Shown: positions 8,668 through 17,986 of the stretch, piece after piece
Position numbering within the stretch: position 1 is the first letter of the stretch
How the letters are laid out: every line of letters starts with the position of its first letter
NCBI GenBank assembly: GCA_021806235.1
Contig: JAJZXU010000017.1
Coordinates: 1-64,000, forward strand
Direction: 5' to 3'
DNA: 64,000 nt
Source: Thermoplasmata archaeon
GTDB taxonomy: Archaea; Thermoplasmatota; Thermoplasmata; Thermoplasmatales; Thermoplasmataceae
The notes under the pieces: model-generated
The model's database searches: none
What the model was told of the DNA's origin: nothing
The model's input: only the letters and a program-made list of their open reading frames with translations
Made by a program: the position numbers and the translations under genes

Positions 8668-9358
8668 TTATAGCCACCTCTTTTTCTGGTATTTTAAATG
8701 TGTATTTCGCACTGCCAATAACAAACATATAATCCTTTATTGTTGAGAATCCCTCATTAAGGTTTGCCATATTATGCCCTGATGATTTTTTAACCTCTAT
8801 TGACTTTATTGTGGCAATCTCACCAACGTGTGATCCACCGGTAATAAACGCCTTATCTCCTATACCCATCTTTATAACATCAGCTATCTGAAGTTCCGGG
8901 ACCTTCATCAGTACCACATCGGAGGTTTTTATATCATTTTTATCTGTTGTTATGGTTTTACCATCATGGAATCCTAACTGTAACCTGTTTTTACTTATTA
9001 CCGTCTTTTTTGTTACCTTTAATAATTTAACGCCCTTATTTTCATCTGGATTTGCCACACTTATAAGTTTGCCCTTTCTATCATATATGATCAGGAAATC
9101 ATGGTCAAATGTGTCTATTGACAGTACATCCATGAAACCCAGTGGGAATCTTCTATCTTTCACTATCTTGCCATCAACTTTAACATGATTTGTATTTAAT
9201 AATCTTGTTATTTCCCTTTCCTTATCTCCAATTTTTAGGTAATCCCTTAATACTATAAGTAAGGGTATGGAGTCTTCCTTTTTGTGTGTTGCTGGCGTGG
9301 GAGTAACAGACCAGAAATTTGTTTTCCTCGGTATTTTCAACTTCCTTGACGCCATCAT
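8657..9358 (-). CDS. rps4e: Small subunit ribosomal protein eS4
   Basis: An archaeal/eukaryotic 30S protein with an S4-type RNA-binding domain followed by KOW-like sheets. After an N-terminal 'ASRKLKIPRKTNFWSVTPTP', the sequence shows 'SIPLLIVLRDYLKIGDKERE', the S4 domain 'HVKVDGKIVKDRRFPLGFMD', and a late 'GSHVGEIATIKSIEV' KOW segment. The ORF is open to 9382, but homology to other eS4 proteins favours a start at 9358 or 9355; the extra 8-9 residues would overlap the acidic tail of uL24. The start is therefore uncertain. Confidence 0.92.
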   Translation of the reverse strand: MMASRKLKIPRKTNFWSVTPTPATHKKEDSIPLLIVLRDYLKIGDKEREITRLLNTNHVKVDGKIVKDRRFPLGFMDVLSIDTFDHDFLIIYDRKGKLISVANPDENKGVKLLKVTKKTVISKNRLQLGFHDGKTITTDKNDIKTSDVVLMKVPELQIADVIKMGIGDKAFITGGSHVGEIATIKSIEVKKSSGHNMANLNEGFSTIKDYMFVIGSAKYTFKIPEKEVAINDE

Positions 9359-9362
9359 AATT

Positions 9363-9908
9363 TTAGTTTTCATCATTATCACCGTCTTCTTTTACATTAT
9401 CCTCACTGGATTCTTCATTATCGTTACCCTCAGAATCTTCACTCTCTGTTTTCTCGTCATCTGTTTCCTCACTGCCTGCTTCCCTATCATCAATGATTTC
9501 CTGTTCTGTTTCCTCCGTGGTTTCTTCTGTTAATTCTTCGTTATTTTCTATATTTTCATTCTCTTCGGGTTCGGGTGCTTCCGGTTCCGGTGGTGGTAAA
9601 CTACGCCTTGCGGTTATATCCTTAATCTTATTATACCTTCCAGGACTTGATAGATCAAGCTTTGTTATAACAAGATTGCTGTGGTCTATGTAATATTCTA
9701 CCTGCTTTCCATCCGCTTTTGCTATTGTTACACCCTCTATGGATATTTTCTTTGATTTGTGGCTTACATCTATTACCTTGCCGCCTTCTCCTTTTCTTGA
9801 TCCTGAAATAATTTTTACAATATCACCCTTGACTATGGGGAATTGCCTTATACCGTATTTTTTACGTAAATCCTTATTTATTGCTACATTTATTTTATTT
9901 TCTAACAT
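9363..9908 (-). CDS. rpl24: Ribosomal protein uL24 with a long acidic C-terminal tail
   Basis: The first 105 residues are an ordinary archaeal uL24: a basic N-terminus and a KOW motif, 'IVKGDIVKIISGSRKGEGG'. Then comes a Pro/Glu linker ('PPPEPEAPEPEENE') and about 75 residues made almost entirely of Glu, Asp, Asn, Ser and Thr, ending 'KEDGDNDEN'. Archaeal uL24 is normally about 115-125 aa, so this tail is unusual. The start at 9908 is chosen over the longer ORF because a GAGGTG site lies just before it and the extra upstream residues overlap uL14. The tail coding frame continues uninterrupted to eS4, so it is not a frameshift artefact. Confidence 0.9.
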   Translation of the reverse strand: MLENKINVAINKDLRKKYGIRQFPIVKGDIVKIISGSRKGEGGKVIDVSHKSKKISIEGVTIAKADGKQVEYYIDHSNLVITKLDLSSPGRYNKIKDITARRSLPPPEPEAPEPEENENIENNEELTEETTEETEQEIIDDREAGSEETDDEKTESEDSEGNDNEESSEDNVKEDGDNDEN

Positions 9909-9916
9909 AATACACC

Positions 9917-10315
9917 TCATACTATTGTTGATGCTATTGATGCTATTCTGGGCCACCTTTCAGCTGCCTCCCTTGCAACCGGTCCCTTAATCTCAGAACC
10001 ACGTACTTCTCCTTCAAGGGTAACAAGAACAGCTGCATTATCCTCAAATTCTATAATATTACCATCCGATCTCCGGTAGGGTCTCTTCTGCCTCACTACT
10101 ACAGCATATACAACCTTTGCTCTCATCTCTGGAGTTCCCTTCTTAACACTTGCAATGAATAAATCACCAACACCAGCAGAAGGTATTCTTCTTGCAACCG
10201 TATGTAAATCCTTTACACCAATAAGGCTTACTATTTTAGCACCTGTATTATCGACACAGGGTATTACCGCACCTAAAGGTAAACCCCTTGATTCATTTCC
10301 CGAAATTCCTTTCAT
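9917..10315 (-). CDS. rpl14: Large subunit ribosomal protein uL14
   Basis: 132 residues with 'GAVIPCVDNTGAKIVSLIGV' (about residues 16-35) and 'GDLFIASVKKGTPEMRAKVV', the diagnostic L14 blocks. It lies at the 30S-50S interface in the ribosome. It follows uS17 directly with no spacer. Confidence 0.95.
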   Translation of the reverse strand: MKGISGNESRGLPLGAVIPCVDNTGAKIVSLIGVKDLHTVARRIPSAGVGDLFIASVKKGTPEMRAKVVYAVVVRQKRPYRRSDGNIIEFEDNAAVLVTLEGEVRGSEIKGPVAREAAERWPRIASIASTIV

Positions 10316-10636
10316 TTACTCCACCTTCTCAATGACGACAAAATTTATGGTTTTTGCAAGTTTTCTGCATTCACCAATCCTTACAATATCTCCGGGTTTT
10401 ACATCAATGCAATCCGGCAGATGTGCGTGATATTTTTTAAATTTTGTTCTGTATCTTTCGTATTTTTTTATGTATTCCTTTGTTTCTCTTTGAATTATAA
10501 TACTGCGTTCCATTTTTACAGATATAACCTTACCTGCTATCATCTGACCTCTAACAGGTAAACTACCGTGAAATGGACAGTTTATATCGTTACATTCCTT
10601 TTCTGGTGGTTTAACATCTATTCCTATGTTTCTCAT
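10316..10636 (-). CDS. rps17: Small subunit ribosomal protein uS17
   Basis: A primary 16S rRNA binding protein. It contains 'DINCPFHGSLPVRGQMIAGK' and 'KYERYRTKFKKYHAHLPDCI', both typical of archaeal uS17 (S11 in eukaryotes), then 'DIVRIGECRKLAKTINFVVI'. The ORF could start at 10645, but the AAGGAG site is only two bases from that ATG and eleven from the ATG at 10636, so I prefer the latter (106 aa). Confidence 0.94.
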   Translation of the reverse strand: MRNIGIDVKPPEKECNDINCPFHGSLPVRGQMIAGKVISVKMERSIIIQRETKEYIKKYERYRTKFKKYHAHLPDCIDVKPGDIVRIGECRKLAKTINFVVIEKVE

Positions 10637-10931
10637 TTCTATCATTACTCCTTAACCTTTTGTATATTTTTCTCCTATCCTTTGTTCTATCTTCGGGGCG
10701 TATCATTATTATATCGCCATCCACATCATAGAAACAGTTACCAAATTTTATGGTAAATATTGTTCTATGTTTTGGTATTTTCATTATCTTATTATTATTC
10801 TGGATGAACATCATATTTTTTGTCTCATTTATTAATTTGCCATGAATATTTATATTATTTATATTTGATGATTTCTTTATATTCACTTCATTACCGATAA
10901 ATTCAGAGATGTATACATTATCTGAATTCAT
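10611..10931 (-). CDS. rnp1: RNase P protein component 1 (Rpp29/Pop4)
   Basis: Protein subunit of archaeal RNase P, which matures tRNA 5' ends. The 106-residue protein has a small Sm-like barrel: 'EFIGNEVNIKKSSN', 'INIHGKLINETKNMMFI' and 'KHRTIFTIKFG' are consistent with archaeal Rpp29, followed by the basic tail 'RPEDRTKDRRKIYKRLRS'. Its location between SUI1 and uS17 is the standard archaeal one. It overlaps uS17. Confidence 0.88.
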   Translation of the reverse strand: MNSDNVYISEFIGNEVNIKKSSNINNINIHGKLINETKNMMFIQNNNKIMKIPKHRTIFTIKFGNCFYDVDGDIIMIRPEDRTKDRRKIYKRLRSNDRNEKHRNRC

Positions 10932-11227
10932 ACCATCTGAACCTTGAATCCCATGTTTTCCAGTTCCTTTTTCATAACGTCACGGTGATCGCCCTGCAGT
11001 TCTATTGACCTGCCATCCTTTACTGTTCCACCCGATGCTGCTTTCTTCTTTAATACCTTTGCAATCTCATTAATGTTCTCAGATTTCGGGTCTATGCCAT
11101 CAATAACAGTGACCATCTTGCCATACCTTCTTTTATCAACGCTAATTTTTACCAGTTCATTATCACGGTTGAAACCTTCCCATGGTTGCAATTCCTTTGG
11201 CATGCCGGTAAAGTTTTTATCTTTCAT
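10928..11227 (-). CDS. Translation initiation factor SUI1 (aIF1)
   Basis: A small initiation factor that monitors start codon choice on the 30S subunit. The 99-residue sequence contains 'RRYGKMVTVIDGIDP', 'KVLKKKAASGGTVKDG' and 'IELQGDHRDVMKKELENMGF', the SUI1 fold in its usual order. The short N-terminus lacks zinc-binding Cys. Its stop and start overlap the neighbouring genes, so it is tightly coupled to the ribosomal operon. Confidence 0.93.
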   Translation of the reverse strand: MKDKNFTGMPKELQPWEGFNRDNELVKISVDKRRYGKMVTVIDGIDPKSENINEIAKVLKKKAASGGTVKDGRSIELQGDHRDVMKKELENMGFKVQMV

Positions 11228-11421
11228 TATTTTTTTTCCTCCATTACAGTTAATATTCTTGCGATCTGCCTTCTGAGTGACCTGGTCTTACCAGGACTTG
11301 CAGGAGCACCACCCATTGCCACTGCAGATCTTTCCCTTAATAATGATTCCTTTAATGATTTTAATTTCTCATTTAATTCATCATCATTCATATTTCTTAA
11401 ATCCTTAGTTTTTAGCTCCAT
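11227..11421 (-). CDS. rpl29: Large subunit ribosomal protein uL29
   Basis: A 64-residue helical hairpin protein near the exit tunnel. '[20 protein letters not shown]' and '[20 protein letters not shown]' are the two helices. The ORF extends to 11439, but the ATG at 11421 has a GAGG site four bases upstream, so it is preferred. The longer form would also overlap uS3 further. Confidence 0.93.
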   Translation of the reverse strand: MELKTKDLRNMNDDELNEKLKSLKESLLRERSAVAMGGAPASPGKTRSLRRQIARILTVMEEKK

Positions 11422-12070
11422 TATCCTCAACTCCATCATTATTTAAATTGTTATTTACTTTTGCACTCTCAACTATTACGCTGTTGTTAATATCAATTTC
11501 ATCCGGTAATCTGTAGTTTGTTTTTAATAATTTAACGTAAATACCTATAACGCCTGTTTTAAGCATGGCAACGGAATAACCGCCAGCAACTCCTGATCTT
11601 GCAGGTTCCCCTGAATATTTTATCTCTCCATACATGAACTTCTGTGTACGTGCTCTTTCACCGGATATTTTGCCGCTTATCCTTATTAAAACACCACGTG
11701 CATGCTGATCCATTATCCTTCTCAGTGTTGTTGTGCCTGCCTTCCTGTAATTCCAGCCCTTTTCAAGGAATAATGCAATTTTCTTTGATACAATCTGCGG
11801 GTTTAAATCTGGATTTTCTACCTCCTTAACCTCTATCTGTGGTGCCTCTAAACCGTATTTTGTTTCCAGTGCCAGTGTCATTTCCTTTATTTTTGATCCA
11901 TGGCGACCTATTACAAGACCGGGTCTGTTTACGTATAATGTTATATTTGTTCCAAATGGAGTTCTCTTCATTTCCATTCCACCAAATCCGGCATTATCAT
12001 TCTCCGTTCTTAAATATTCGGTAACCAGCAATTTTTTAATGTTATCACTTACAAATTTTTTCTCTTTCAT
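11405..12070 (-). CDS. rps3: Small subunit ribosomal protein uS3
   Basis: 221 residues with an N-terminal KH domain ('[20 protein letters not shown]', containing the GXXG loop) and the S3 C-terminal domain ('[20 protein letters not shown]', '[19 protein letters not shown]'). It lines the mRNA entry site. A strong site, AAGGAGTG, lies five bases before the ATG at 12070, which is why the longer ORF start at 12088 is rejected. An Asn-rich tail closes the protein. Confidence 0.95.
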   Translation of the reverse strand: MKEKKFVSDNIKKLLVTEYLRTENDNAGFGGMEMKRTPFGTNITLYVNRPGLVIGRHGSKIKEMTLALETKYGLEAPQIEVKEVENPDLNPQIVSKKIALFLEKGWNYRKAGTTTLRRIMDQHARGVLIRISGKISGERARTQKFMYGEIKYSGEPARSGVAGGYSVAMLKTGVIGIYVKLLKTNYRLPDEIDINNSVIVESAKVNNNLNNDGVEDNGAKN

Positions 12071-12074
12071 ACAA

Positions 12075-12524
12075 TCACTCCTTTTCATTTTCCGTTACTA
12101 TTATCTCAAGATTTATTAAATCCTTAAAGAAAGCTCCTGCCCTTCCATATGCTTTTGGAGTGAATTTTTTCACCATTCTGCCCTTTGATGCGGATATATG
12201 AAAAATCTTCAAATCGTCTGATAAACCTTTGAATTCTGCATTTGCAGATGCATCATCTAAAAGTTTTTTGAATTCCCCTGCCGCTTTTATCGGGAATCTT
12301 CCCGGGCCTGTTGCCTTTTTATGTGAAACTGAATCAAGGTATCTGAAATATGGTACCGGTGTTTTCTTTTCAATAACACTATCTATAACATCTTTTGCAG
12401 ATTCAACGTCCATACCCCTGATAAAATGGGCTATATTAACCGCATCCTTCTCTGATATATCCGTTTCGTTAACCCTTGCCTTCGCATATTTTTCCGGTAA
12501 TTTATCTATACTGTATCCTTTCAT
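12075..12524 (-). CDS. rpl22: Large subunit ribosomal protein uL22
   Basis: 149 residues. '[20 protein letters not shown]' is the archaeal uL22 helix, '[20 protein letters not shown]' follows, and '[20 protein letters not shown]' is the extended beta hairpin that reaches into the exit tunnel. It is separated from uS3 by four bases. Confidence 0.95.
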   Translation of the reverse strand: MKGYSIDKLPEKYAKARVNETDISEKDAVNIAHFIRGMDVESAKDVIDSVIEKKTPVPYFRYLDSVSHKKATGPGRFPIKAAGEFKKLLDDASANAEFKGLSDDLKIFHISASKGRMVKKFTPKAYGRAGAFFKDLINLEIIVTENEKE

Positions 12525-12529
12525 TTACA

Positions 12530-12985
12530 TCACTTCAGTGGTAAGAATTTGGATGACCTTGTGGCTCCAACTCCGGGTCCGGAGTGTTTTACTACCTTTC
12601 TTGTTGGTGCAAATTCACCTAAATAATGACCTATCATTTCGGGCCTTATTTCAAATTTAAGATAGGAATTACCATTGTAAAGTTCTATAGTTTTACCTAT
12701 GAACTGGGGTAAAATTATTATATCCCTTACATGTGTTTTTATCCTTTCTTTATCGCCCAGTAAATCATCAAACGCCTTTTTTTGTTCGTGATTCATTTCC
12801 CTGTTATATGACCTTCTAACCCTTGCCGGGAAAATTTCCATTAACTGAGCTAATTCCATATCCTGCAATTCTTCTACAGTGTGCCCACGGTATGAAAACT
12901 CTCTGGTTCTTCCCGTAATAGCCCTCTGGGCCTTTCTTGATCTCCTTTTAATTGATTTTACAGATGCCTGCCTTCTAACTACCAT
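12530..12985 (-). CDS. rps19: Small subunit ribosomal protein uS19
   Basis: 151 residues. The long basic N-terminus is archaeal. The core carries '[19 protein letters not shown]', '[20 protein letters not shown]' and '[20 protein letters not shown]', which ends in the universal S19 signature. It overlaps the end of uL2 by seven bases. Confidence 0.95.
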   Translation of the reverse strand: MVVRRQASVKSIKRRSRKAQRAITGRTREFSYRGHTVEELQDMELAQLMEIFPARVRRSYNREMNHEQKKAFDDLLGDKERIKTHVRDIIILPQFIGKTIELYNGNSYLKFEIRPEMIGHYLGEFAPTRKVVKHSGPGVGATRSSKFLPLK

Positions 12986-13677
12986 TTCTTATTCCTCCTT
13001 TTTGGTGATAATCTACCCACCTTTGCACCCGGTGGTGATCCTCTAGCAACTGTGCTTGGTCCTCCAACATGCTGATGATTTCCACCTCCATGTGGATGAT
13101 TAACAGCATTCATTGCAACTCCCCTCACAGTATATGGCTTCTTTGCCTTGCTCTTTAAATATTTTATATGATTTCCTGCCTTTAATATAGGTATATCTCT
13201 TGCACCTGAACCGGCCACTACACCTACCGTTGCCCTGCATCTAGGATTAAACTCCTTTGTATTGCCCGATGGTAATTTTATTGAAACCGAATTGCCATGG
13301 CTTATTATAAGTCCCGCTGAACCAGCTGTTCTGCAGAATTTACCACCATCACCCGGCATGCTTTCTATATTATATACATATGAACCGTCATCTATCTTTG
13401 ATAGATGTGTTGTTGTACCGGTAACTGAATTGCCTTCAGAGCCTATTTTAAGATCCTGGCCTATGTAAGCCCCATTAAATGCCAGCATGTAATTTGTTTC
13501 GTTTTTTTCATTTTTTAATAATAAAAGGGGCGCATTTCTTCCAGGAGCCTGAATTATATCATCTATTTTATAACTCCCATCTCTTGGGTGCTTTATATCA
13601 GTTACATGCCTGTGACTTGGACTCTGATATGTTAACGAACCATGACCCCTTCTCTGTGCTACTATATGTTTTCCCAT
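12979..13677 (-). CDS. rpl2: Large subunit ribosomal protein uL2
   Basis: A 232-residue protein near the peptidyl transferase centre. It starts '[20 protein letters not shown]' and includes '[20 protein letters not shown]' plus '[20 protein letters not shown]', the universal L2 signature whose His is implicated in subunit association and peptidyl transfer. The basic tail '[12 protein letters not shown]' is typical. Confidence 0.96.
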   Translation of the reverse strand: MGKHIVAQRRGHGSLTYQSPSHRHVTDIKHPRDGSYKIDDIIQAPGRNAPLLLLKNEKNETNYMLAFNGAYIGQDLKIGSEGNSVTGTTTHLSKIDDGSYVYNIESMPGDGGKFCRTAGSAGLIISHGNSVSIKLPSGNTKEFNPRCRATVGVVAGSGARDIPILKAGNHIKYLKSKAKKPYTVRGVAMNAVNHPHGGGNHQHVGGPSTVARGSPPGAKVGRLSPKRRNKKW

Positions 13678-13687
13678 TTATTTCACC

Positions 13688-13936
13688 TCAGAATATTCCT
13701 ATTCTACCTCCTATTTCTTCGGCAGAGAAATCTTTTGATAATTTCGCTATTGCCTTTTTACCTTTTTTTGTTATTAATATATTCAATGATACTACCTTTA
13801 CATCAAATCTTTCTTCTATTTCCTTTTTAATATCCTTTTTTCTGCCCCTGCGATCTACCATGAATGTAAGCTTATTTTCTTTCTCCATCATTAACGTAGT
13901 TTTTTCCGTAACAACCGGAGTTATGATATAATCCAT
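13688..13936 (-). CDS. rpl23: Large subunit ribosomal protein uL23
   Basis: 82 residues. It begins 'MDYIITPVVTEKTTLMMEKE' and contains 'KKEIEERFDVKVVSLNILIT', the core of uL23, the docking site for SRP and the Sec translocon at the tunnel exit. It lies one base from uL4. Confidence 0.95.
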   Translation of the reverse strand: MDYIITPVVTEKTTLMMEKENKLTFMVDRRGRKKDIKKEIEERFDVKVVSLNILITKKGKKAIAKLSKDFSAEEIGGRIGIF

Positions 13937-13937
13937 T

Positions 13938-14708
13938 TTAATTCACCTCTTCAAGTTCCTTTATTGCAGTTTCTGTGTATAATGTTAATCTTCCTGGAAT
14001 TCCTCCCGGAGCTAATTTTGTTATGCTTAAACTGTTTAATGATGCAGTTTCCACTCCAGGCAATGATGAAAATGCCCTTAATTTCTCATTTGAAGACCCT
14101 ACTACTAATATACTTTTAGGCTGTTTATACGTTCTATTTCTCATTTTTCCCCTTCCGGCTCTTATCTTTTTACCGTTCTTTGACCGTATAATATCATCGT
14201 AAATTCCTATATCAGAAAGCATCTTCACTGCATCCTTTGCCTTTGTTATATTCTCAAGGTCATCCTCAACTATAACAGGGAATGTTAGAGTATCCATAAC
14301 ATCTTCAGATATCCTGTGACCTCTATTTAATACATAGTCTTTATTTGCAGTAAATGCTATTGCACTTAATTTAGCTAATTTTCTTTCCTTTTTATTTATC
14401 TTTTTATATAATACCTTATCACTTCTTGGAGATAATGCACTTCTGCCGCCCACCGTACTTGCCAGCAATACACCCCTTGAGCCACCGGCTAATCTTGGTA
14501 TTCTTGATATACCGTGATTTGGGCCTAGATTATGACCGACCCTTCTGGTTCCTGCCAGTGGGCTTGAACCGTATGGTTGCCTCATTGATAATGATATGGC
14601 TTTAAATGCCTTATGAACAAGGTCTTCCCTTGTATCCATGCCGAACACTGCAGGTAATTCTATTTCCTTTTTCACTTCGCCATTTATTGAATAAACATTT
14701 GCTTTCAT
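13938..14708 (-). CDS. rpl4: Large subunit ribosomal protein uL4
   Basis: 256 residues. 'MRQPYGSSPLAGTRRVGHNL' and 'LGPNHGISRIPRLAGGSRGV' form the extended internal loop that lines the exit tunnel. 'RAGRGKMRNRTYKQPKSILV' and a C-terminal 'LAPGGIPGRLTLYTETAIKE' complete the archaeal/eukaryotic L4 type. Confidence 0.95.
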   Translation of the reverse strand: MKANVYSINGEVKKEIELPAVFGMDTREDLVHKAFKAISLSMRQPYGSSPLAGTRRVGHNLGPNHGISRIPRLAGGSRGVLLASTVGGRSALSPRSDKVLYKKINKKERKLAKLSAIAFTANKDYVLNRGHRISEDVMDTLTFPVIVEDDLENITKAKDAVKMLSDIGIYDDIIRSKNGKKIRAGRGKMRNRTYKQPKSILVVGSSNEKLRAFSSLPGVETASLNSLSITKLAPGGIPGRLTLYTETAIKELEEVN

Positions 14709-14710
14709 TT

Positions 14711-15703
14711 TTAATCACCCTGTTTGGATTCCTTTGATATATATGTTATCTCTACCTTTTCCGCATTAACTACCTTCTGCCTTGCAGGGTCCCTTAGTTT
14801 AATCAATCTTTTTGCTGGACCGGATACTGACCCATATAAAAGAATGTAATCATTTTTTACAAGACCGTAGTTAAGGAATCCTCCCTTTACGTTTATATCA
14901 TTGATATCTTCCTTTTTACCGTATTTTACTACCCTTATGTTATGTAATGTTCTCTGATGGAGACCGACCTGACCTGCCTGGGGTACTGTATTTCTAACCC
15001 AGTCGGGATGCCATGGACCAAGGGTTCCTATCATCCTTCTATGTTTTCTATTCTTTTTTGGCAGTAACTTTACTCCAAATCTCTTTACAACACCCTGGAA
15101 ACCCTTTCCCTTTGTAACTGATATTGTATCAACAAATGAACCGTCTGAAGTAAAATCGGTGAAATTTAATTCCTTGCCCAGTTTTTCTTCTGCAAGCTTT
15201 ATTCTATCTTCCATTGTTGATCCACCTACCCTTATCTCAAATATTTCTGGTGTTTTTGAGGGTATACCTGAGACAAGCCCGGGATTTGTGTGTACTAATA
15301 ATCTTACATCTGAAACATCTTTTAATTCTATTTCCCTTGGATTTTTATTTTTAATTTCTGGTATTCTTTTAAATACCTCCTTATCTATATCATCTGCCTT
15401 CTTCTCTGCAAATATTTTTAAACCGTTGTCTCCATCCTCATAATATCTTACCGATATAACCTTTAATGGAGGTACTTCCACAACTGTTACAGGTGCCATT
15501 ATAGTTTTTCCTGCTGTCACACTGGTTTTTCTATAGTCTGTCATCTGTATATGTGTCATGCCAACTTTATAGCCTGCGAATGCCTGAATCTTCGCATTGC
15601 CCTCTATTTCAGGCCATGATCTGATATCAGCCCCAATTTTTTTAGCGCGTACTCTGGGATAATACGCCATTGATCCCCTACGGGAATGATGCGGTGTCGC
15701 CAT
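14711..15703 (-). CDS. rpl3: Large subunit ribosomal protein uL3
   Basis: 330 residues, the archaeal long form. It begins with 'HHSRRGSMAYYPRVRAKKI' and includes 'FAGYKVGMTHIQMTDY', 'SVTKGKGFQGVVKRFG' (the L3 signature) and 'LGPWHPDWVRNTVPQAGQVG', the central extension that reaches the peptidyl transferase centre. As first gene of the operon it has a GGTGATAAAA site before its ATG. Promoter-like AT-rich sequence fills the 200 bases upstream; a plausible TATA element on the minus strand is 'CTACTATATTTAACC' around 15788-15802, but the start of transcription cannot be fixed from sequence alone. Confidence 0.95.
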   Translation of the reverse strand: MATPHHSRRGSMAYYPRVRAKKIGADIRSWPEIEGNAKIQAFAGYKVGMTHIQMTDYRKTSVTAGKTIMAPVTVVEVPPLKVISVRYYEDGDNGLKIFAEKKADDIDKEVFKRIPEIKNKNPREIELKDVSDVRLLVHTNPGLVSGIPSKTPEIFEIRVGGSTMEDRIKLAEEKLGKELNFTDFTSDGSFVDTISVTKGKGFQGVVKRFGVKLLPKKNRKHRRMIGTLGPWHPDWVRNTVPQAGQVGLHQRTLHNIRVVKYGKKEDINDINVKGGFLNYGLVKNDYILLYGSVSGPAKRLIKLRDPARQKVVNAEKVEITYISKESKQGD

Positions 15704-15909
15704 TTTTTATCACCAACCGTTACACTTTCTACATCGCCAATAAATTACGATATAACGGGATGCCTATAGCATTGCCCATTGTGTATGGTTAAATATAGTA
15801 GAGGTTTATTAATTTAATATTTATTAAGTTTGTTATTTTTTATTTAGGGATTTTGGGAGTTATAATTTATTCTAACATAATATTATATAGCTAAATATAT
15901 TAAAAAAAT

Positions 15910-17820
15910 CTAATTTTTATTATTAATGGCATTTTTATAATTTATTAGGGTTATTATTAACTGTGAATGTGACCATACCAGTGGTGAAACCGATAATGGC
16001 TTTTCCGTTATAGGGTCTATCTGCTCCGATAAAATTCCTGATTCTTCACTGTGCTTGATAACCCACTGGATCAGTTCATTTGCCTTATCAAAATTATTGA
16101 TTTTTATATAATAATCCGCAAGCCATAGTGTTGTTATTATCCATGGATTGCCTGTTATACCGGGGTTGAGCTCCACTCTCTGATAAAAATCATTACTATA
16201 CCTGGCTATGCCACCTGAGTTTTTGATCCATAAATATTCATTGATTTTTTCAACAGATGATTTTACCTTTGAATCGTTTGCATCCTTTACATCCAGATTA
16301 ACAAGGGCTAATATTGATGAATCCAGGGTAAAATCCATTTTACCATTATAATATGTTCTACCATAGTAACCTGTTAAATCTGAATAAAATGTTTCATCAA
16401 ATGTTTTAAGCATTTTATCCGCCTTATCCGAGTATTTCTGTGATAAATCGGTATCATTGAACATCTCGGAAAATTCTGATGCGTATTTCAATGCCTTGTA
16501 TACTGTAGCTACAGTATATGTGTGTATGCCGTATCTTTCCTCCCACAGATCAAATGATTCCTTGGGTAAACCGTTATCATATGTATAATTATATAGAAAC
16601 TCCGCTATTTTTGTTATTAGTTTTTCGTACAGGAATGAGATGTATTCAACATCCTTATTTGTTGAGTAATAATGCCAGATGGCTATTATTATCAGTGCTG
16701 ATTCATCTTCCTGTATCGGTAATATTTTTTTATTATCCATAAAATATGGTAACCAGCTGCTTGCTATTTTTCCACTGGAATTATATTTATGAAAAAAATA
16801 ACCCTCACTGGATATTGTATTTATGCAGAAATTAAAGAATAGTTTTGCAGGATCGCCATGGCCCGATAAGATCATAGACATTGCCGCATATGAGGAATCC
16901 CTCGGCCATGAGTAATAATATGAATCCATATTGCTTCTTAATATAGCGCTGTCACTTGATGCCATTATTGCACCCATACTGTTAATGTGTGACCTTACTA
17001 TAAATAATGATTTCTTAAACATATCATTATAATTATCGTTATCGATATTCAACGGATATTTGGAAACCCATAATTCCCAGAAATTCTCTGTTCTATTAAG
17101 CATTCTTCCCATGCCTTCAATATCCATATATTTTGAATTTTCAAACAGGTCTGATCTATCCCTTGAACACAGTATATAATAAAATAATTCTATAGAAGAG
17201 TGTGGCTCCATTTTTACATGATGCCTTATAACGGAATCAACAGATCCTGTTGCTATTGTGTCCATTGATAATTCATTATCCTCTGCATCCTTCCATGTGC
17301 CTTCCAGGCCATTAAAATTCTTTATGCCTACCGCGTATTCATCAAATGAACCTTTATTGCCTACTGTTGATGCCATAAAATATCTCTCTCCCTTATAATG
17401 GACTATGGAATTATTTTCCGGATAATAAAAGGCAGTATCGCCTATATTATTGCCATAAATTGAAAAATTTTGATGGAAAAATAATTTTATATCCCTTTTA
17501 TTATCTGTTTCGTTTATTATTTTTATTTTTTTTATATAAACATCTCGATAAATATCGACAAAATTTTGATCTTCGAAATTTATATCATTAACCCTGTATT
17601 TGACTATACCTATCATTGTGTGATCAAAATAATCCTTTGAAATAATGTTTGATTTATTGATCCATGTGAAATTGTTATCAATTGAAACACCATATTTAAA
17701 AGGTTTTCCTCCACTCTGGTTCTCCTCCATATCCCTTGAAAAGTAAAAATCCGTGAGATTGTAATCTTCATTAAAACTTACTAATAGCCTACCATTGCCT
17801 ATTGCTATATATCTTACCAT
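15910..17820 (-). CDS. Glycoside hydrolase family 15, glucoamylase-like
   Basis: A 636-residue (alpha/alpha)6-barrel enzyme. The N-terminal part (about residues 1-260) is the beta-sandwich typical of prokaryotic GH15 proteins. The barrel shows 'YYYSWPRDSSYAAMSMIL' (about 293-310), 'IQEDESALIIIAIWHYY' (about 363-379), 'SFDLWEERYGIHTYTVATVY' (about 423-442; the Glu pair is the likely general acid) and the late 'SPLVWSHSQLI' with the second catalytic-region motif of the family. No signal peptide is seen, so a cytoplasmic alpha-glucan or glucoside (glycogen, trehalose or dextrin) is likely the substrate. The exact substrate cannot be told from sequence. Confidence 0.87.
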   Translation of the reverse strand: MVRYIAIGNGRLLVSFNEDYNLTDFYFSRDMEENQSGGKPFKYGVSIDNNFTWINKSNIISKDYFDHTMIGIVKYRVNDINFEDQNFVDIYRDVYIKKIKIINETDNKRDIKLFFHQNFSIYGNNIGDTAFYYPENNSIVHYKGERYFMASTVGNKGSFDEYAVGIKNFNGLEGTWKDAEDNELSMDTIATGSVDSVIRHHVKMEPHSSIELFYYILCSRDRSDLFENSKYMDIEGMGRMLNRTENFWELWVSKYPLNIDNDNYNDMFKKSLFIVRSHINSMGAIMASSDSAILRSNMDSYYYSWPRDSSYAAMSMILSGHGDPAKLFFNFCINTISSEGYFFHKYNSSGKIASSWLPYFMDNKKILPIQEDESALIIIAIWHYYSTNKDVEYISFLYEKLITKIAEFLYNYTYDNGLPKESFDLWEERYGIHTYTVATVYKALKYASEFSEMFNDTDLSQKYSDKADKMLKTFDETFYSDLTGYYGRTYYNGKMDFTLDSSILALVNLDVKDANDSKVKSSVEKINEYLWIKNSGGIARYSNDFYQRVELNPGITGNPWIITTLWLADYYIKINNFDKANELIQWVIKHSEESGILSEQIDPITEKPLSVSPLVWSHSQLIITLINYKNAINNKN

Positions 17821-17880
17821 ATGGTAGTATATTTAATCTATATATAAAATAATATTGTAATGTGTTTGATACCGATGAAT

Positions 17881-17911
17881 TACCCCTATCCAGCAGGATG
17901 TTTCAGGGGTA
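17881..17911. repeat. Hairpin-forming inverted repeat in an intergenic gap
   Basis: 'TACCCCT' and 'AGGGGTA' form a perfect 7-bp stem around a loop that contains a second small inverted pair, ATCC...GGAT. It lies between the divergent-looking start of the GH15 gene and the end of the metallo-beta-lactamase-like gene. It could be a bidirectional transcript end, a small structured RNA or a leftover transposon end. No oligo-T run follows it directly. Confidence 0.4.
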
Positions 17912-17986
17912 CTGTTCTATCTCTAAAAACACACAGAGAATGGTTAATATATGTGTCCATTTCAGTTAAACAGGATGGGTATAAAA

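Noticed and set aside
10316-10931. Frameshift suspected where uS17 and the RNase P gene overlap
   Set aside because: Both frames give complete recognisable proteins; the overlap is ordinary operon packing.
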